DNA from: Variovorax sp. dw_308 | Lineage (GTDB): Bacteria > Pseudomonadota > Gammaproteobacteria > Burkholderiales > Burkholderiaceae_C | Length of the DNA stretch: 64,000 bases | Reading direction: 5' to 3' | Assembly (NCBI RefSeq): GCF_019207085.1 | Contig: NZ_JAATOM010000003.1 | Span: 310,001 to 374,000 of the forward strand | In this document: in pieces, positions 40,597 to 50,008 of the stretch | Position numbering within the stretch: position 1 is the stretch's first letter | Layout of the letters: every line of letters starts with the position of its first letter | Notes under the pieces: generated by a model | Told to the model about the DNA's origin: nothing | Seen by the model: the letters and a program-made list of their open reading frames with translations, nothing else | Databases searched by the model: none | Program-made: the position numbers and the translations under genes

Positions 40597-42030
40597 ATGA
40601 GCAGCAGCACTGACAAGAAGAGCGACTTCGGCCTGATCGGCCTGGCCGTGATGGGCCAGAACCTGGTGTTGAACGTGGAAAGCCGCGGCTTCCAGGTCAG
40701 CGTCTACAACCGCACCACCGCCACCACCGACGAATTCGTGGCGAAGCATCCGGGCAAGAAGCTGGTCGGCTGCGACACGCTCGAGGCTTTCGTGCAGAGC
40801 CTTTCCAGGCCGCGCAAGATCCAGATCATGGTCAAGGCCGGCGCGCCGGTCGACCAGGTCATCGAGCAACTCATCCCGCTGCTGGAAAAAGACGACATCG
40901 TCATCGACGGCGGCAACAGCCTCTACACCGACACCGAGCGCCGCGACGCCTATATGACCAGCAAGGGCCTGCGCTTCATCGGCGCGGGCGTATCGGGCGG
41001 CGAGGAAGGCGCGCGCAAGGGGCCGGCCATCATGCCGGGCGGGCCGGAGTCCACGTGGGAAGTGATGAAGCCGATCTTCGAGAGCATCGCTGCGAAGGTC
41101 GACGGCCAGCCCTGCGTGATCCACATCGGACCGGGCGGCGCGGGCCACTACGTGAAGATGATCCACAACGGCATCGAGTACGGCGACATGCAGTTGATCT
41201 GCGAGGCCTACAGCCTGTTCAAGGCGGCCGGCTTCACGAACGCGGAGATGGCCGCGATCTTCACCGAGTGGAACGAAGGCGAACTGCAGAGCTACCTGAT
41301 CCAGATCACCGGCAAGGCGCTGGAGCAGACGGACCCGGAAACGGGCCAGCCGCTGGTCGAGCTGATCCTCGACAAGGCCGGCCAGAAGGGCACGGGCCAA
41401 TGGACGCTGCTCAACGCGGCCGAGAACGCGGTGGTCATCAGCACCATCAACGCGGCCGTCGAGGCGCGCGTGCTCTCCTCGCAGAAGAAGCAGCGCGTAG
41501 TCGCCAGCACGCAATTGCAGGGCCCGGTGCCGGCGCTCGACAAGGTGAAGAAGGAGCTCGTCGCCAAGGTGCACGACGCGCTCTACGCCTCGAAGGTGAT
41601 CAGCTACACGCAGGGCTTCGACCTCATCAAGACCATGGGCGAGAAGAGGAACTGGGGCCTGGACTTCGGCGGCATCGCGTCGATCTGGCGCGGCGGCTGC
41701 ATCATCCGCGCGCGCTTCCTCAACCGCATCACCGAGGCCTACCGCAGCGACCCGCAACTGGCCAACCTGATGCTCGCGCCCTTCTTCAAGGACCTGCTCA
41801 ACCGCACGCAGCAGAACTGGCGCGAGGTGGTGGCGCTGGCCGTCACCAACGGCATTCCGGTGCCGGCCTTCAGCGCATCGCTGGGCTACTACGACAGCTA
41901 CCGCTCGGCGCGCCTGTCGGCCAACCTGCTGCAGGCGCAGCGCGACTTCTTCGGTGCGCACACCTACGAGCGCACCGACAAGCCCGAAGGACAGTTCTTC
42001 CACACCGATTGGCCCGAGGTCATCGGCTGA
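40597..42030 (+). CDS. gnd: 6-phosphogluconate dehydrogenase (decarboxylating)
   Basis: 477-aa long-type enzyme of the oxidative pentose phosphate pathway. N-terminal NADP site GLIGLAVMGQNLVLN, VYNRTT, then GVSGGEEGARKGPAIMPGG, HYVKMIHNGIEYGDMQLICEAY (catalytic Lys and Glu) and KGTGQWTLLNA, with a C-terminal GYYDSYRSARLSANLLQAQRDFFGAHTYER tail. It converts 6-phosphogluconate to ribulose 5-phosphate with NADPH formation. ATG with AGGGAC upstream; a longer frame adds an unsupported N-terminus. Confidence 0.96.
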   Translation: MSSSTDKKSDFGLIGLAVMGQNLVLNVESRGFQVSVYNRTTATTDEFVAKHPGKKLVGCDTLEAFVQSLSRPRKIQIMVKAGAPVDQVIEQLIPLLEKDDIVIDGGNSLYTDTERRDAYMTSKGLRFIGAGVSGGEEGARKGPAIMPGGPESTWEVMKPIFESIAAKVDGQPCVIHIGPGGAGHYVKMIHNGIEYGDMQLICEAYSLFKAAGFTNAEMAAIFTEWNEGELQSYLIQITGKALEQTDPETGQPLVELILDKAGQKGTGQWTLLNAAENAVVISTINAAVEARVLSSQKKQRVVASTQLQGPVPALDKVKKELVAKVHDALYASKVISYTQGFDLIKTMGEKRNWGLDFGGIASIWRGGCIIRARFLNRITEAYRSDPQLANLMLAPFFKDLLNRTQQNWREVVALAVTNGIPVPAFSASLGYYDSYRSARLSANLLQAQRDFFGAHTYERTDKPEGQFFHTDWPEVIG

Positions 42031-42137
42031 CGACGCGGCCGCCGGGCCCGGCGCAGGTCGTGCAGCCTCCATCCGCCTGCCGGAGGCCGCGCCAGCGGTC
42101 CGGCGGATTTCGCCGTGTTTCCCGCATGGAGGCATGC

Positions 42138-42692
42138 ATGGACTATCCGACTCATCTCGCAGAGGACTTCCAGCTGGCCGATGGCACGCAGTGCCGCATC
42201 CGGCCGATCCGCGCCGACGACCTGGCGCAGCACACCGACTTCGTGCATCACCTCTCGCCGGCCACCGGCTTCGCGCGGCTGCTGTCGCCGCGGATTCCGG
42301 AAGAGCCCGAGTTGCGCCGCATGACCGATGTCGACTACGAGCACGAACTGGCGTTGATCGCGCTGGCGCGCGAAGCCGATGGCGAGGTGCATGAAGTCGG
42401 GGTCGCACGCTACGTGCGCGGCGACACGCCCGAGAGCTTCGACACCGCCGAATTCGCCATCGTGATCGCCGATGCCTGGCAGCACCGGGGCCTGGCCGAG
42501 AAGCTCATGCGCCGCCTCATCGCAGCCGCCGGGCAAGCCGGCGTGCGGCGCCTGGCCGACATCACGCTCTACGACAACCGCGGCATGCTGGCGCTGGCGC
42601 GCAAGCTGGGGTTCAAGGCGCAGCGCGATCCGGGCGATCCCAACGTGACGCGGTTGCGGCTCGACTTGAAGGGGGACGCCGAACGCGCGTGA
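42138..42692 (+). CDS. GNAT-family N-acetyltransferase, 184 aa
   Basis: GGAGG six bases before the ATG decides the start at MDYPTHL. The GNAT core is visible: RIRPIRADDLAQHTDFVHHLSPATGFARLLSP, VGVARYVRGDTPESFDTAEFAIVIADAWQHRGLAEKLMRRLIAAA, ADITLYDNRGMLALARKLGFK. This resembles acetyltransferase domains attached to acyl-CoA synthetases (Pat-like), here as a stand-alone protein. Target unknown. Confidence 0.82.
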   Translation: MDYPTHLAEDFQLADGTQCRIRPIRADDLAQHTDFVHHLSPATGFARLLSPRIPEEPELRRMTDVDYEHELALIALAREADGEVHEVGVARYVRGDTPESFDTAEFAIVIADAWQHRGLAEKLMRRLIAAAGQAGVRRLADITLYDNRGMLALARKLGFKAQRDPGDPNVTRLRLDLKGDAERA

Positions 42693-42729
42693 ACCGGGCC
42701 AGCCGCTCGCAGCGGAAGTGCTTTGGCGA

Positions 42730-43134
42730 CTACTGCGAGCCTGGCAGCCGCGCCCCGTTGACCTTGGCCGCACGCTTGTCGAAGGTCCACAGCGGCAATT
42801 CGCCCGCTTGAGCCGCCAAGGCGATGTGCAGGCAGTCGGCAAAGTTGGCGGAGCCACCTCGGTACAGCTGCAGGGCCACCTCGAGGGCCTGCTCCGACTC
42901 GAAGGTCAGTTCCGCGGCCGAGAACAGGCTGCTCAACGCCACCATCACGTCATCCTTCGCATACTCGAAACTGGCACGCAGCACCCACTCCAGTTCAAGC
43001 GTGACGGTCACCGGCACGAACAGCGTCAAGCCCTCGCTGACGCACTTGCGAATGAGTTTCCTGGCCGTCGCCAATTGCGCTTCGTCGTCCTGCACCAGGT
43101 AGCGGATAAGGACATTGGTGTCCAGCGCCGGCAT
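42730..43134 (-). CDS. PIN-domain toxin of a VapBC-type toxin-antitoxin pair, 134 aa
   Basis: The PIN ribonuclease fold has the acidic residues in place: Asp5 in ALDTNVLIRYL, Glu in VTLELEWVLR, Asp in ANFADCLHIALA and Asp in LWTFDKRA. VapC toxins cleave tRNA or rRNA when freed from the antitoxin. It begins one base inside the antitoxin stop, giving translational coupling. Confidence 0.88.
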   Translation of the reverse strand: MPALDTNVLIRYLVQDDEAQLATARKLIRKCVSEGLTLFVPVTVTLELEWVLRASFEYAKDDVMVALSSLFSAAELTFESEQALEVALQLYRGGSANFADCLHIALAAQAGELPLWTFDKRAAKVNGARLPGSQ

Positions 43135-43355
43135 CAGCGCCAGGGGTTCATGTCGTCCACGGCAACACGCTTGCCCTTGGGGGCCTTCAGCATGCCGGCC
43201 ATGTCGAGGATGGACCGGGTCTTGGCCCGAACGATGATGGTGCCATCGGGCATCACCGACCAGACCAGGCGCGTTCCTGCCGTGGCATGCACGAGCGCCC
43301 GGACGTCGGCCGGGACCGTGGTCTGACCCTTGGCGGTGATGGTGGACTCAGTCAT
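43134..43355 (-). CDS. AbrB/SpoVT-type antitoxin (VapB-like), 73 aa
   Basis: The N-terminal swapped-hairpin DNA-binding domain reads STITAKGQTTVPADVRALVHATAGTRLVWSVMPDGTIIVRA. The C-terminal ILDMAGMLKAPKGKRVAVDDMNPWR would wrap the toxin. It precedes the PIN toxin gene in the usual order and probably represses their common promoter (43378-43406). Confidence 0.88.
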   Translation of the reverse strand: MTESTITAKGQTTVPADVRALVHATAGTRLVWSVMPDGTIIVRAKTRSILDMAGMLKAPKGKRVAVDDMNPWR

Positions 43356-43377
43356 TTTTCGCCTTACTTTTCATTGA

Positions 43378-43406
43378 ATTGTAATGCCACATCGCAATGC
43401 TGGCAA
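43378..43406 (-). promoter_or_regulatory. sigma-70 promoter for the toxin-antitoxin pair
   Basis: Read on the minus strand: TTGCCA at 43406-43401, an exactly 17-bp spacer, TACAAT at 43383-43378, about 22 bp before the antitoxin ATG. Confidence 0.65.
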
Positions 43407-43505
43407 TAAGCTACGACCTGCCGTCCGGACCCGCATCGACGGGCAGTGACGCTGCCGGAGGCCCCGGCATCGTGAGCAGCACACGCCACCCGGCCGAAGC
43501 CCAGC

Positions 43506-44234
43506 CTAATCACGCCCCGCCTCAAGAATCGCCTGCGCCAGCCGCTTCGGGTTCGAGAAGAACATCTCGTGGCTGCCCGGACACTCCACCAGCCTGAACA
43601 GCCCCAGCCGCTCCGACAGCCGCGGATGCCACGGCATGCTGTGCGGCAGCGCGATGTCCTGCTGGCAATTGACGTAGGACTTGCCCAGCGCCAGCGCTGC
43701 CAGCGGCTGGCTCAGCTTGATCTTGTCGGTGAAGGTGGCGTAGGGGTGCGGGTTCAGCTTCGCGTACGCCGCCTGCGCAGTGACCATGTCGGCGTCGTTG
43801 ATGAAGGCGTCGCGCCAGATCTCGAAGGGCAGGTTGACCGCGTTGTTGCCGGCGCCCGCGATGGCGTCGAACATCGCGACGTAGTGCGGCGGCACCATGT
43901 CGTTGAGCGACTCGCCGTCGAGCGGGACGAAGGCGTTGATGTAGACCAGCCGCTTCAGCCGCGCCGCGATGCGATCGGCCACGCCGGAGATCACCATGCC
44001 GCCGTAGCTGTGGCCGGCGAGCCTGACCTCGCTCAGGTTCTGCTCCTCGATGAAGGCGACGATCGAATCGATCGCATGTGCCAGGCCGGTGCTGGCGCGG
44101 TCGTCGCCGGGTCGGTTGCCGGCGACGGTCGGGCAATGCACGGTGTGGCCGGCCTCGCGCATGACGGCGGCGACGGCTTCGATCTCGGCGCCGGTGTGCC
44201 AGGCGCCATGGACAAGGACATAGGTGTCAGGCAT
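43506..44234 (-). CDS. alpha/beta hydrolase (esterase, MES/HNL-like), 242 aa
   Basis: VLVHGAWHTG oxyanion region, Ser76 in GHSYGGM, a catalytic His in the PGSHEMFFSNPKRLA motif, and a short cap. This combination is typical of small esterases in the plant methyl-esterase/hydroxynitrile-lyase-like group found in soil bacteria. GGAGAC precedes the ATG. No co-transcribed neighbour; substrate unknown. Confidence 0.85.
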   Translation of the reverse strand: MPDTYVLVHGAWHTGAEIEAVAAVMREAGHTVHCPTVAGNRPGDDRASTGLAHAIDSIVAFIEEQNLSEVRLAGHSYGGMVISGVADRIAARLKRLVYINAFVPLDGESLNDMVPPHYVAMFDAIAGAGNNAVNLPFEIWRDAFINDADMVTAQAAYAKLNPHPYATFTDKIKLSQPLAALALGKSYVNCQQDIALPHSMPWHPRLSERLGLFRLVECPGSHEMFFSNPKRLAQAILEAGRD

Positions 44235-44362
44235 GGATGTCTCCGTTGTGGTTTTGGGGCGGGGGAAATCGTACGGGAATCGCCCGACATGCGCCCGCCG
44301 CACGCGCGCCGTGCCGCAGCGCTAAAGTGGCGCTCCCTCCGCCGCGTGACAGCCTGCATCGC

Positions 44363-45121
44363 ATGAACCAGAACCGCCGCCAACGCCCAGCCCGCACCGG
44401 GCAGCAGGTCCGCACCGACCTCGCCGCCGCCTACCGCATGGCCGCGCAAAACGGCTGGGACGACACGGTCTACACGCACCTGTCGGCCAGCGTGCCCGGC
44501 GAGCCGGGCCATTACCTGCTGAACCCCTTTGGCGCCACCTTCGACGAAATCACGGCATCGAGCCTGGTCAAGGTGAACGTGCGCGGCGAGGTGGTCGACG
44601 GCTCCGGCGCGCGCGTCAATCCCAGCGGTTTCGCGATCCACGGCGCGGTGCACGCGGCCCGGCCCGAGGTCGAATGCGTGATCCACCTGCATACACCCTG
44701 GGGCGTGGCCTTGTCGATGCTGCCGGACGGCCTGCAGCCAACGTCGCAGTACGCGATGCGCCTCTACCGACGGCTCGGCCGCCACGCCTACGAGGGGCTG
44801 GCGCTGGGCCCGGACGAACAGCGGCGGCTGGTGGCCGACCTCGGCGCGCTCGACGGCCTGATCCTCGAGAACCACGGCACGCTGGTCGTCGGTCGCACCG
44901 TGGCCGAGGCCTGGATGCTGATGCACTTGCTGGAGCGAGCCGCCAAGGCGCAGTTGCGCGCGATGGCGGCCACGGGCGGCGCGCTGCGGGTCGTCGGCGA
45001 CGCGCTGGCCGCGCGCACCTACGACGAATGGGTGGGCGACGGCAGCGAATGGGACGGCGATGTCGAATGGCCGGCGCTGCTGCGCCGGCTGGATCGCAGC
45101 GACCCGGGGTACCGCGAATGA
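44363..45121 (+). CDS. class II aldolase/adducin-family protein, 252 aa
   Basis: Metal-binding aldolase/epimerase fold: WDDTVYTHLSASVPGEPGHYLLNPFG, the HLHTPWG His pair that binds the divalent metal, and LENHGTLVVGRTVAEAW with the third His. Family members are L-fuculose-phosphate aldolases, ribulose-phosphate epimerases or adducin-like proteins of unknown substrate; the longer HLSAS-type N-terminus resembles the last group. Start MNQNRRQRPARTGQQ chosen at the first ATG before the domain. Followed by a small tautomerase gene. Confidence 0.82.
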   Translation: MNQNRRQRPARTGQQVRTDLAAAYRMAAQNGWDDTVYTHLSASVPGEPGHYLLNPFGATFDEITASSLVKVNVRGEVVDGSGARVNPSGFAIHGAVHAARPEVECVIHLHTPWGVALSMLPDGLQPTSQYAMRLYRRLGRHAYEGLALGPDEQRRLVADLGALDGLILENHGTLVVGRTVAEAWMLMHLLERAAKAQLRAMAATGGALRVVGDALAARTYDEWVGDGSEWDGDVEWPALLRRLDRSDPGYRE

Positions 45122-45191
45122 ACGGGCCTCGGCACGCGCCCCAAAGTCGCAGCAAACTCAGCACGCACAAACCCACAGGAACCACCCAACC

Positions 45192-45392
45192 ATGCCCACC
45201 ATCCGAGTCGAACTCTTCGAGGGCCGCACCGTCGAGCAGAAGCGCGCCCTCGCGCAAGCCCTGACGGACGCCACGGTCCGCACGCTCGGCGGCTCGCCGG
45301 GGTCCGTCGACATCGTCTTCTATGACATCGCCAAGCAGGACTGGGCCACCGGCGGCTCGCTCTGGAGCGATCCGCCGCGACCGGGCGGCTGA
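45192..45392 (+). CDS. 4-oxalocrotonate tautomerase family protein, 66 aa
   Basis: After removal of Met, Pro1 is the catalytic base (MPTIRVELFEGRTVEQKRALAQALTDATVRTLGG). The length and the SVDIVFYDI strand fit the tautomerase superfamily, which isomerises 2-hydroxymuconate-type keto-enols. AGGAACC lies upstream. Its role here, between the aldolase-like gene and the efflux operon, is unknown. Confidence 0.85.
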   Translation: MPTIRVELFEGRTVEQKRALAQALTDATVRTLGGSPGSVDIVFYDIAKQDWATGGSLWSDPPRPGG

Positions 45393-45479
45393 AGCCCGCG
45401 CAGAGCGAGTCGAGCTGGTATCGGGAACGTAAAGCCGACGGCAGGCACCAAATGTGCTGCATGCCGTCCTTGCGGGCTT
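45392..45479 (+). terminator. nested hairpin after the tautomerase gene, candidate terminator
   Basis: Outer arms AAGCCCGC (45392-45399) and GCGGGCTT (45472-45479); inner arms GACGGCA (45437-45443) and TGCCGTC (45462-45468). The outer right arm runs into a short T-tract. It ends 42 bp before the RND pump start, so it could separate the two units. Confidence 0.45.
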
Positions 45480-45521
45480 TGCCCCTACGATGACGCCCTT
45501 CGCCGATTGAAGTAACAATTC

Positions 45522-48500
45522 GTGTCCATGGTCCAACTCGCCCTGCGCCGCCCCTACACCTTCATCGTCATGGCGATGCTGATCGTGCTGGCCACGCCCT
45601 TCGTGCTGCTGCGAATGGCCACGGACATCTTCCCGGAAATCAACATTCCGGTGATCAGCATCATCTGGAACTACAACGGCCTGCCGGCTTCGGAAATGGG
45701 CAACCGCATCTCGGCCCAGACCGAGCGCAGCCTGACCACCACCGTCAGCGACATCGAGCACATCGAGTCGCAGTCGCTGGCGGGCGTGTCGGTGATCAAG
45801 GTGTTCTTCCAGCCGACCGCCAACATCGAGACCGCCATCGCGCAGGTGGTGGCCTCGATGCAGACGCAGGTGCGGCAGCTGCCGCCCGGCATCACGCCGC
45901 CGCTGGTGATCAAGTACTCGGCATCCAGCATCCCGGTGATCCAGCTCGCGCTGTCCAGTCCGACGCGGGCCGAGAACTCGCTGTTCGACGCGGCCGTGAA
46001 CCAGTTGCGGCCCCAACTGATCACGATTCCCGGCGCGGCCGTGCCCTTTCCGTACGGCGGCAAGAACCGGCTGATCTCGGTCGACCTCGACACCCAGGCG
46101 CTGCAGGCGCGCGGCCTGTCGCCTACCGACGTGGTGAACGCAGTCAACACGCAGAACCTGATCCTGCCTTCCGGCACGGTGAAGTTCGGCGCCACCGAAT
46201 ACGCGGTGAAGATGAACGGCTCGCCGAACGAGATCGTCGGCCTGAACGACCTGCCGGTGCGCACGGTCAACGGCGCGACGACCTACCTGCGCGACGTCGC
46301 CTATGTGCGCGACGGCTTCTCGCCGCAAACCAATGTGGTGCGCCAGGACGGGGTGCGCGGCGTGCTGCTGTCCGTGCTGAAGAACGGCGGTGCATCGACG
46401 CTGGACATCGTCTCCAACCTGCGCGCGCTGCTGCCGGTCGCGGCGCAGGGCATGCCGCAGGACATCAAGATCACGCCGCTGTTCGACCAGTCGCTGTTCG
46501 TCAAGGCGGCCGTGCAGGGCGTGGTGGCCGAAGCGGCGCTGGCGGCGGCGCTGACGGCGGCGATGGTGCTGCTCTTCCTCGGCAACTGGCGCAGCACGCT
46601 GATCATCGCGCTGACCATCCCGCTGTCGATCCTGGCGTCCATCCTGGTCCTGTACAGCCTGGGCGAGACGCTGAACCTCATGACGCTCGGCGGGCTCGCG
46701 CTGTCGGTCGGCATCCTGGTCGACCAGGCCATCGTCACCATCGAGAACATCGAGCGGCATCTGCACATGGGCACGCCGCTGCTGGAGGCGATCGACACCG
46801 GCGCGGGCGAGATCGGTGCGGCGGCCTTCGTGTCGACGCTGTGCATCTGCATCGTGTTCGTGCCGATGTTCTTCCTCAGCGGCGTGGCGCGCTTCCTGTT
46901 CGTGCCGCTGGCCGAGGCGGTGGTGTTCGCGATGCTGGCCTCCTACCTGCTGTCGCGCACGCTGGTGCCGACGCTGGTGATGCTGCTGATGGGCGGCGTG
47001 CATGAAGCCAATGCGGCGAGCACGAAGCCGAGCCTGCTGCAGCGCCTCTACCGCGCCTTCGACCGGCAGTTCGAACGCGTGCGCCGCGCCTACACGCTGG
47101 TGCTGTCGACGGTGCTGTCCAGGCGCGGCGCCTTCATCGGCATCTTCCTCGGCTTCTGCGTGCTCTCGTGCGGGCTGTTCACCGTCCTCGGCCGCGACTT
47201 CTTCCCGAGCGTGGACGGCGGCCAGATCCGCCTGCACATGCGCACGCCGACCGGCACGCGCATCGAGGAAACGGCACGCCTGGCCGACGCGGTGGAGCAG
47301 GCCATCCGCGAACTGATCCCGAAGGACCAGCTCGAGACCATCCTCGACAACCTCGGCGTCCCCAACAGCGGCATCAACCTCTCGTACAGCAACGCCGGCA
47401 CCATCGGCACGCTGGACGGCGAGATCCTGATGTCGCTGAAGGAAGGCCACGAGCCCACCGAGAAGTTCGTGACGCTGCTGCGCGCCGAACTGCCCAAGCG
47501 CTTCCCGGGCACGGAGTTCTTCTTCCAGCCCGCCGACATCGTCACGCAGATCCTGAACTTCGGCCTGCCCGCTGCCATCGACGTGCAGTTCGGCGGCAAC
47601 GACCAGGCCAGCAACGCGGCCTTCGCGGCCGACCTTGTGAAGTCGATCCGCAAGATCCCCGGCGCCGTCGACGCGCACGTGCACCAGCGCCTGGACGGCC
47701 CCAGCCTCAACCTGCAGATGGATCGCACGCGGCTGCAGCAATACGGGCTGACCGCATCGAACGTCGGCCAGAACGTGCTGATCGCGCTGTCGGGCAGTTC
47801 GCAGACGGCGCCGGCCTTCTGGCTCAATCCGGCGAACGGCGTGGTCTACAACATCGCGGTGCAGTCGCCGCAGTACAACGTCGACTCGCTCGATTCGCTG
47901 CTCAACATTCCGGTCGGCAACTCGGGGCCGAACAGCAACCAGGCGCCGCAGTTGCTCGGCAACCTGGTTGACGCGCAGGCGGCGCGGCAGGCGGCCATCG
48001 TGTCGCGCTACAACATCCAGCCGGTCGTCGACGTGTTCGTCAGCGTGCAGGGCACCGACCTGGCCAATGTCGCCGGCGAGGTGAAGAAACTGGTCGACGA
48101 GATGCGTCCCAAGCTCGGGCGCGGCAACGTCGTCACGATCCGCGGGCAGGTTCAGACCATGCAGAACTCCTTCATCGGCCTGGGCGTCGGGCTGCTGATG
48201 GCGATCGTGCTGGTGTACCTCCTGATCGTGGTGACTTTCCAGTCGTGGATCGACGCGGCCATCATCATCACGGCGCTGCCGGCGGCGCTCGCCGGCATCG
48301 CATGGATGCTGTTCATCACCGGCACCACGCTGAGCGTGCCGGCCCTGACCGGCGCGATCATGACCATGGGCGTGGCGACGGCCAACTCGATCCTGCTGAT
48401 TGCCTTTGCCCGCGAACGCCTGGCAGCAGCCGTACCGCCGCTGTCGGCCGCGCTGGAGGCCGGCGCCACGCGCATCCGGCCGGTGCTGATGACGGCGCTG

Positions 48501-48731
48501 GCGATGATCATCGGCATGATCCCGATGGCGCTCGGCCTCGGCGAAGGCGCCGAGCAGAATGCGCCGCTGGGTCGCGCCGTGATCGGCGGCCTGCTGTTCG
48601 CCACCGTCTCCACCCTCTTCTTCGTGCCGGTGGTCTTCGCCAGCGTGCACAGCCGGCTTGCGCACCGCAAGGCGGCCCGCGAACAAAACCATCCGGCGCC
48701 ACCTGCCAACGCGGCGCCCCAGGAGAACTGA
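45522..48731 (+). CDS. RND-superfamily efflux pump permease, 1069 aa
   Basis: Inner-membrane proton-driven pump of the HAE/HME class: N-terminal helix LALRRPYTFIVMAMLIVLATPFVLL, DIFPEINIPV, two large periplasmic loops, and the TM4 segment LSVGILVDQAIVTIENIER, where the second of the usual paired Asp residues is Gln. Twelve membrane segments in two halves can be traced, ending with MTALAMIIGMIPMALGLGEGAEQNAPLG. GTG at 45522 is taken as start; the in-frame ATG at 45528 is equally possible. The adaptor and outer-membrane genes follow, so the system can export across both membranes. Substrate unknown. Confidence 0.93.
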   Translation: MSMVQLALRRPYTFIVMAMLIVLATPFVLLRMATDIFPEINIPVISIIWNYNGLPASEMGNRISAQTERSLTTTVSDIEHIESQSLAGVSVIKVFFQPTANIETAIAQVVASMQTQVRQLPPGITPPLVIKYSASSIPVIQLALSSPTRAENSLFDAAVNQLRPQLITIPGAAVPFPYGGKNRLISVDLDTQALQARGLSPTDVVNAVNTQNLILPSGTVKFGATEYAVKMNGSPNEIVGLNDLPVRTVNGATTYLRDVAYVRDGFSPQTNVVRQDGVRGVLLSVLKNGGASTLDIVSNLRALLPVAAQGMPQDIKITPLFDQSLFVKAAVQGVVAEAALAAALTAAMVLLFLGNWRSTLIIALTIPLSILASILVLYSLGETLNLMTLGGLALSVGILVDQAIVTIENIERHLHMGTPLLEAIDTGAGEIGAAAFVSTLCICIVFVPMFFLSGVARFLFVPLAEAVVFAMLASYLLSRTLVPTLVMLLMGGVHEANAASTKPSLLQRLYRAFDRQFERVRRAYTLVLSTVLSRRGAFIGIFLGFCVLSCGLFTVLGRDFFPSVDGGQIRLHMRTPTGTRIEETARLADAVEQAIRELIPKDQLETILDNLGVPNSGINLSYSNAGTIGTLDGEILMSLKEGHEPTEKFVTLLRAELPKRFPGTEFFFQPADIVTQILNFGLPAAIDVQFGGNDQASNAAFAADLVKSIRKIPGAVDAHVHQRLDGPSLNLQMDRTRLQQYGLTASNVGQNVLIALSGSSQTAPAFWLNPANGVVYNIAVQSPQYNVDSLDSLLNIPVGNSGPNSNQAPQLLGNLVDAQAARQAAIVSRYNIQPVVDVFVSVQGTDLANVAGEVKKLVDEMRPKLGRGNVVTIRGQVQTMQNSFIGLGVGLLMAIVLVYLLIVVTFQSWIDAAIIITALPAALAGIAWMLFITGTTLSVPALTGAIMTMGVATANSILLIAFARERLAAAVPPLSAALEAGATRIRPVLMTALAMIIGMIPMALGLGEGAEQNAPLGRAVIGGLLFATVSTLFFVPVVFASVHSRLAHRKAAREQNHPAPPANAAPQEN

Positions 48732-48799
48732 AGCCATGACGCCCACGCTCTTGCATTGCGTGCTTTCCCTGCCCCGCGACTTCTCACAGGAGCCTGGCC

Positions 48800-50008
48800 A
48801 TGAGTGAGCAACGCCACGCCGGCCTGGCCATCCACGGCGGCGAAACGGACGATCACCACGACCTGCTGCGGCGCCGCCAGATCGTGCGCCGCACGCGCTG
48901 GCTGGTGCTCATCGTGCTGGTTCTGCTCGGGATCGGCGCCGCGCGCACGGTCCTCGTGCGAATGTCCAACGCGAAGGAACTGCAGGCTGGCACCACCGAG
49001 CGGGCCACGCAGTACGTCAAGACCGCGCTGCCGACCAAGCCCACCGCGGGCCAGACGCTGGCGCTGCCGGGCACCTTGCAGGGCTTCGTGCAGTCGCCGA
49101 TCAACGCGCGCGCCAGCGGCTACCTCAAGCGCTGGACCAGGGACATCGGCGCGCGGGTGCAGCAAGGCGAGTTGCTGGCCGAGATCGAGACACCCGAAAT
49201 CGACCAGCAACTGTCGCAGGCCGTTGCTGCGCGCGAGCAGGCCGCCGCCGGGCTCTCGCTGGCCAGGAGCACCGTGGCCCGCTGGGAGGCGCTGCGCCAG
49301 AAGGACGTGGTCTCGCAACAGGACCTCGATGAGCGCCGCAGCGCGGTCGCCTCCGCTGTCGCCAACCTGGCCGCCGCCGACGCCAACGTGCAGCGACTGA
49401 AGCAGACGGAAGGATTCAAGCGCGTGCTGGCGCCCTTCGCTGGCGTCATCACACGACGCAATGTCGACGTCGGCGACCTCATAGACGCCGGCGCCGGCAA
49501 TGGCGGCCGGCCGCTGTTCCTGCTCTCCCAGACCGACCCGCTGCGCGTCTACATCAACGTGCCTCAGGCCTATGCCCAGCTCATCAAGGCCGGCCAGCCG
49601 GTGGTCGTGACGCAGGCCGAATTGCGTGGCCAGACCTTCAAGGGGGAAGTCGCGCGCTCCTCCGGCGCCATCGATACCGCCACGCGAATGATGCAGGTCG
49701 AGGTGTCCTTGCCGAACCGCGAAGGCATCCTGCTGCCGGGCGCCTACGTGCAGGTCTCCTTGCCCCTGGCGGCGAGCCTGTCGCTCACGGTGCCGGCGAA
49801 CGCGCTGCTGTTCCGCGCCGAGGGCACGCGCGTCGCGCTGGTCGATGCCAACAACACGGTGCGCCTGCGCCAGGTGACTCTGGGCCGCAACTACGGCGAG
49901 ACCGTGGAACTGCTGGACGGCATCGCCCCCACCGATCGGCTCGTGCTCAACCCCTCCGACTCGCTGGCCGAAGGCGATGTGGTGGCCCTGGCCAAGGAAA
50001 GCCCGTGA
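48800..50008 (+). CDS. RND periplasmic adaptor (membrane-fusion protein), 402 aa
   Basis: A single N-terminal membrane anchor (RWLVLIVLVLLGIGAARTVLV) is followed by the lipoyl halves (SGYLKRWTRDIGARVQQGELLAEIETPEIDQQ ... RVLAPFAGVITRRNVDVGDLID) split by a coiled-coil hairpin, and then a beta-barrel. It links the pump to the outer-membrane channel. AGGAG precedes the ATG. The next gene overlaps it by 4 nt (GTGA). Confidence 0.93.
   Translation: MSEQRHAGLAIHGGETDDHHDLLRRRQIVRRTRWLVLIVLVLLGIGAARTVLVRMSNAKELQAGTTERATQYVKTALPTKPTAGQTLALPGTLQGFVQSPINARASGYLKRWTRDIGARVQQGELLAEIETPEIDQQLSQAVAAREQAAAGLSLARSTVARWEALRQKDVVSQQDLDERRSAVASAVANLAAADANVQRLKQTEGFKRVLAPFAGVITRRNVDVGDLIDAGAGNGGRPLFLLSQTDPLRVYINVPQAYAQLIKAGQPVVVTQAELRGQTFKGEVARSSGAIDTATRMMQVEVSLPNREGILLPGAYVQVSLPLAASLSLTVPANALLFRAEGTRVALVDANNTVRLRQVTLGRNYGETVELLDGIAPTDRLVLNPSDSLAEGDVVALAKESP

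Noticed and set aside
44616..48746. Very long open frame (about 1376 codons) on the minus strand opposite the RND pump
   Set aside because: It is antisense to a clear pump gene, rich in His/Arg/Gln with no domain pattern, and such frames are expected opposite GC-rich genes with strong third-position bias.
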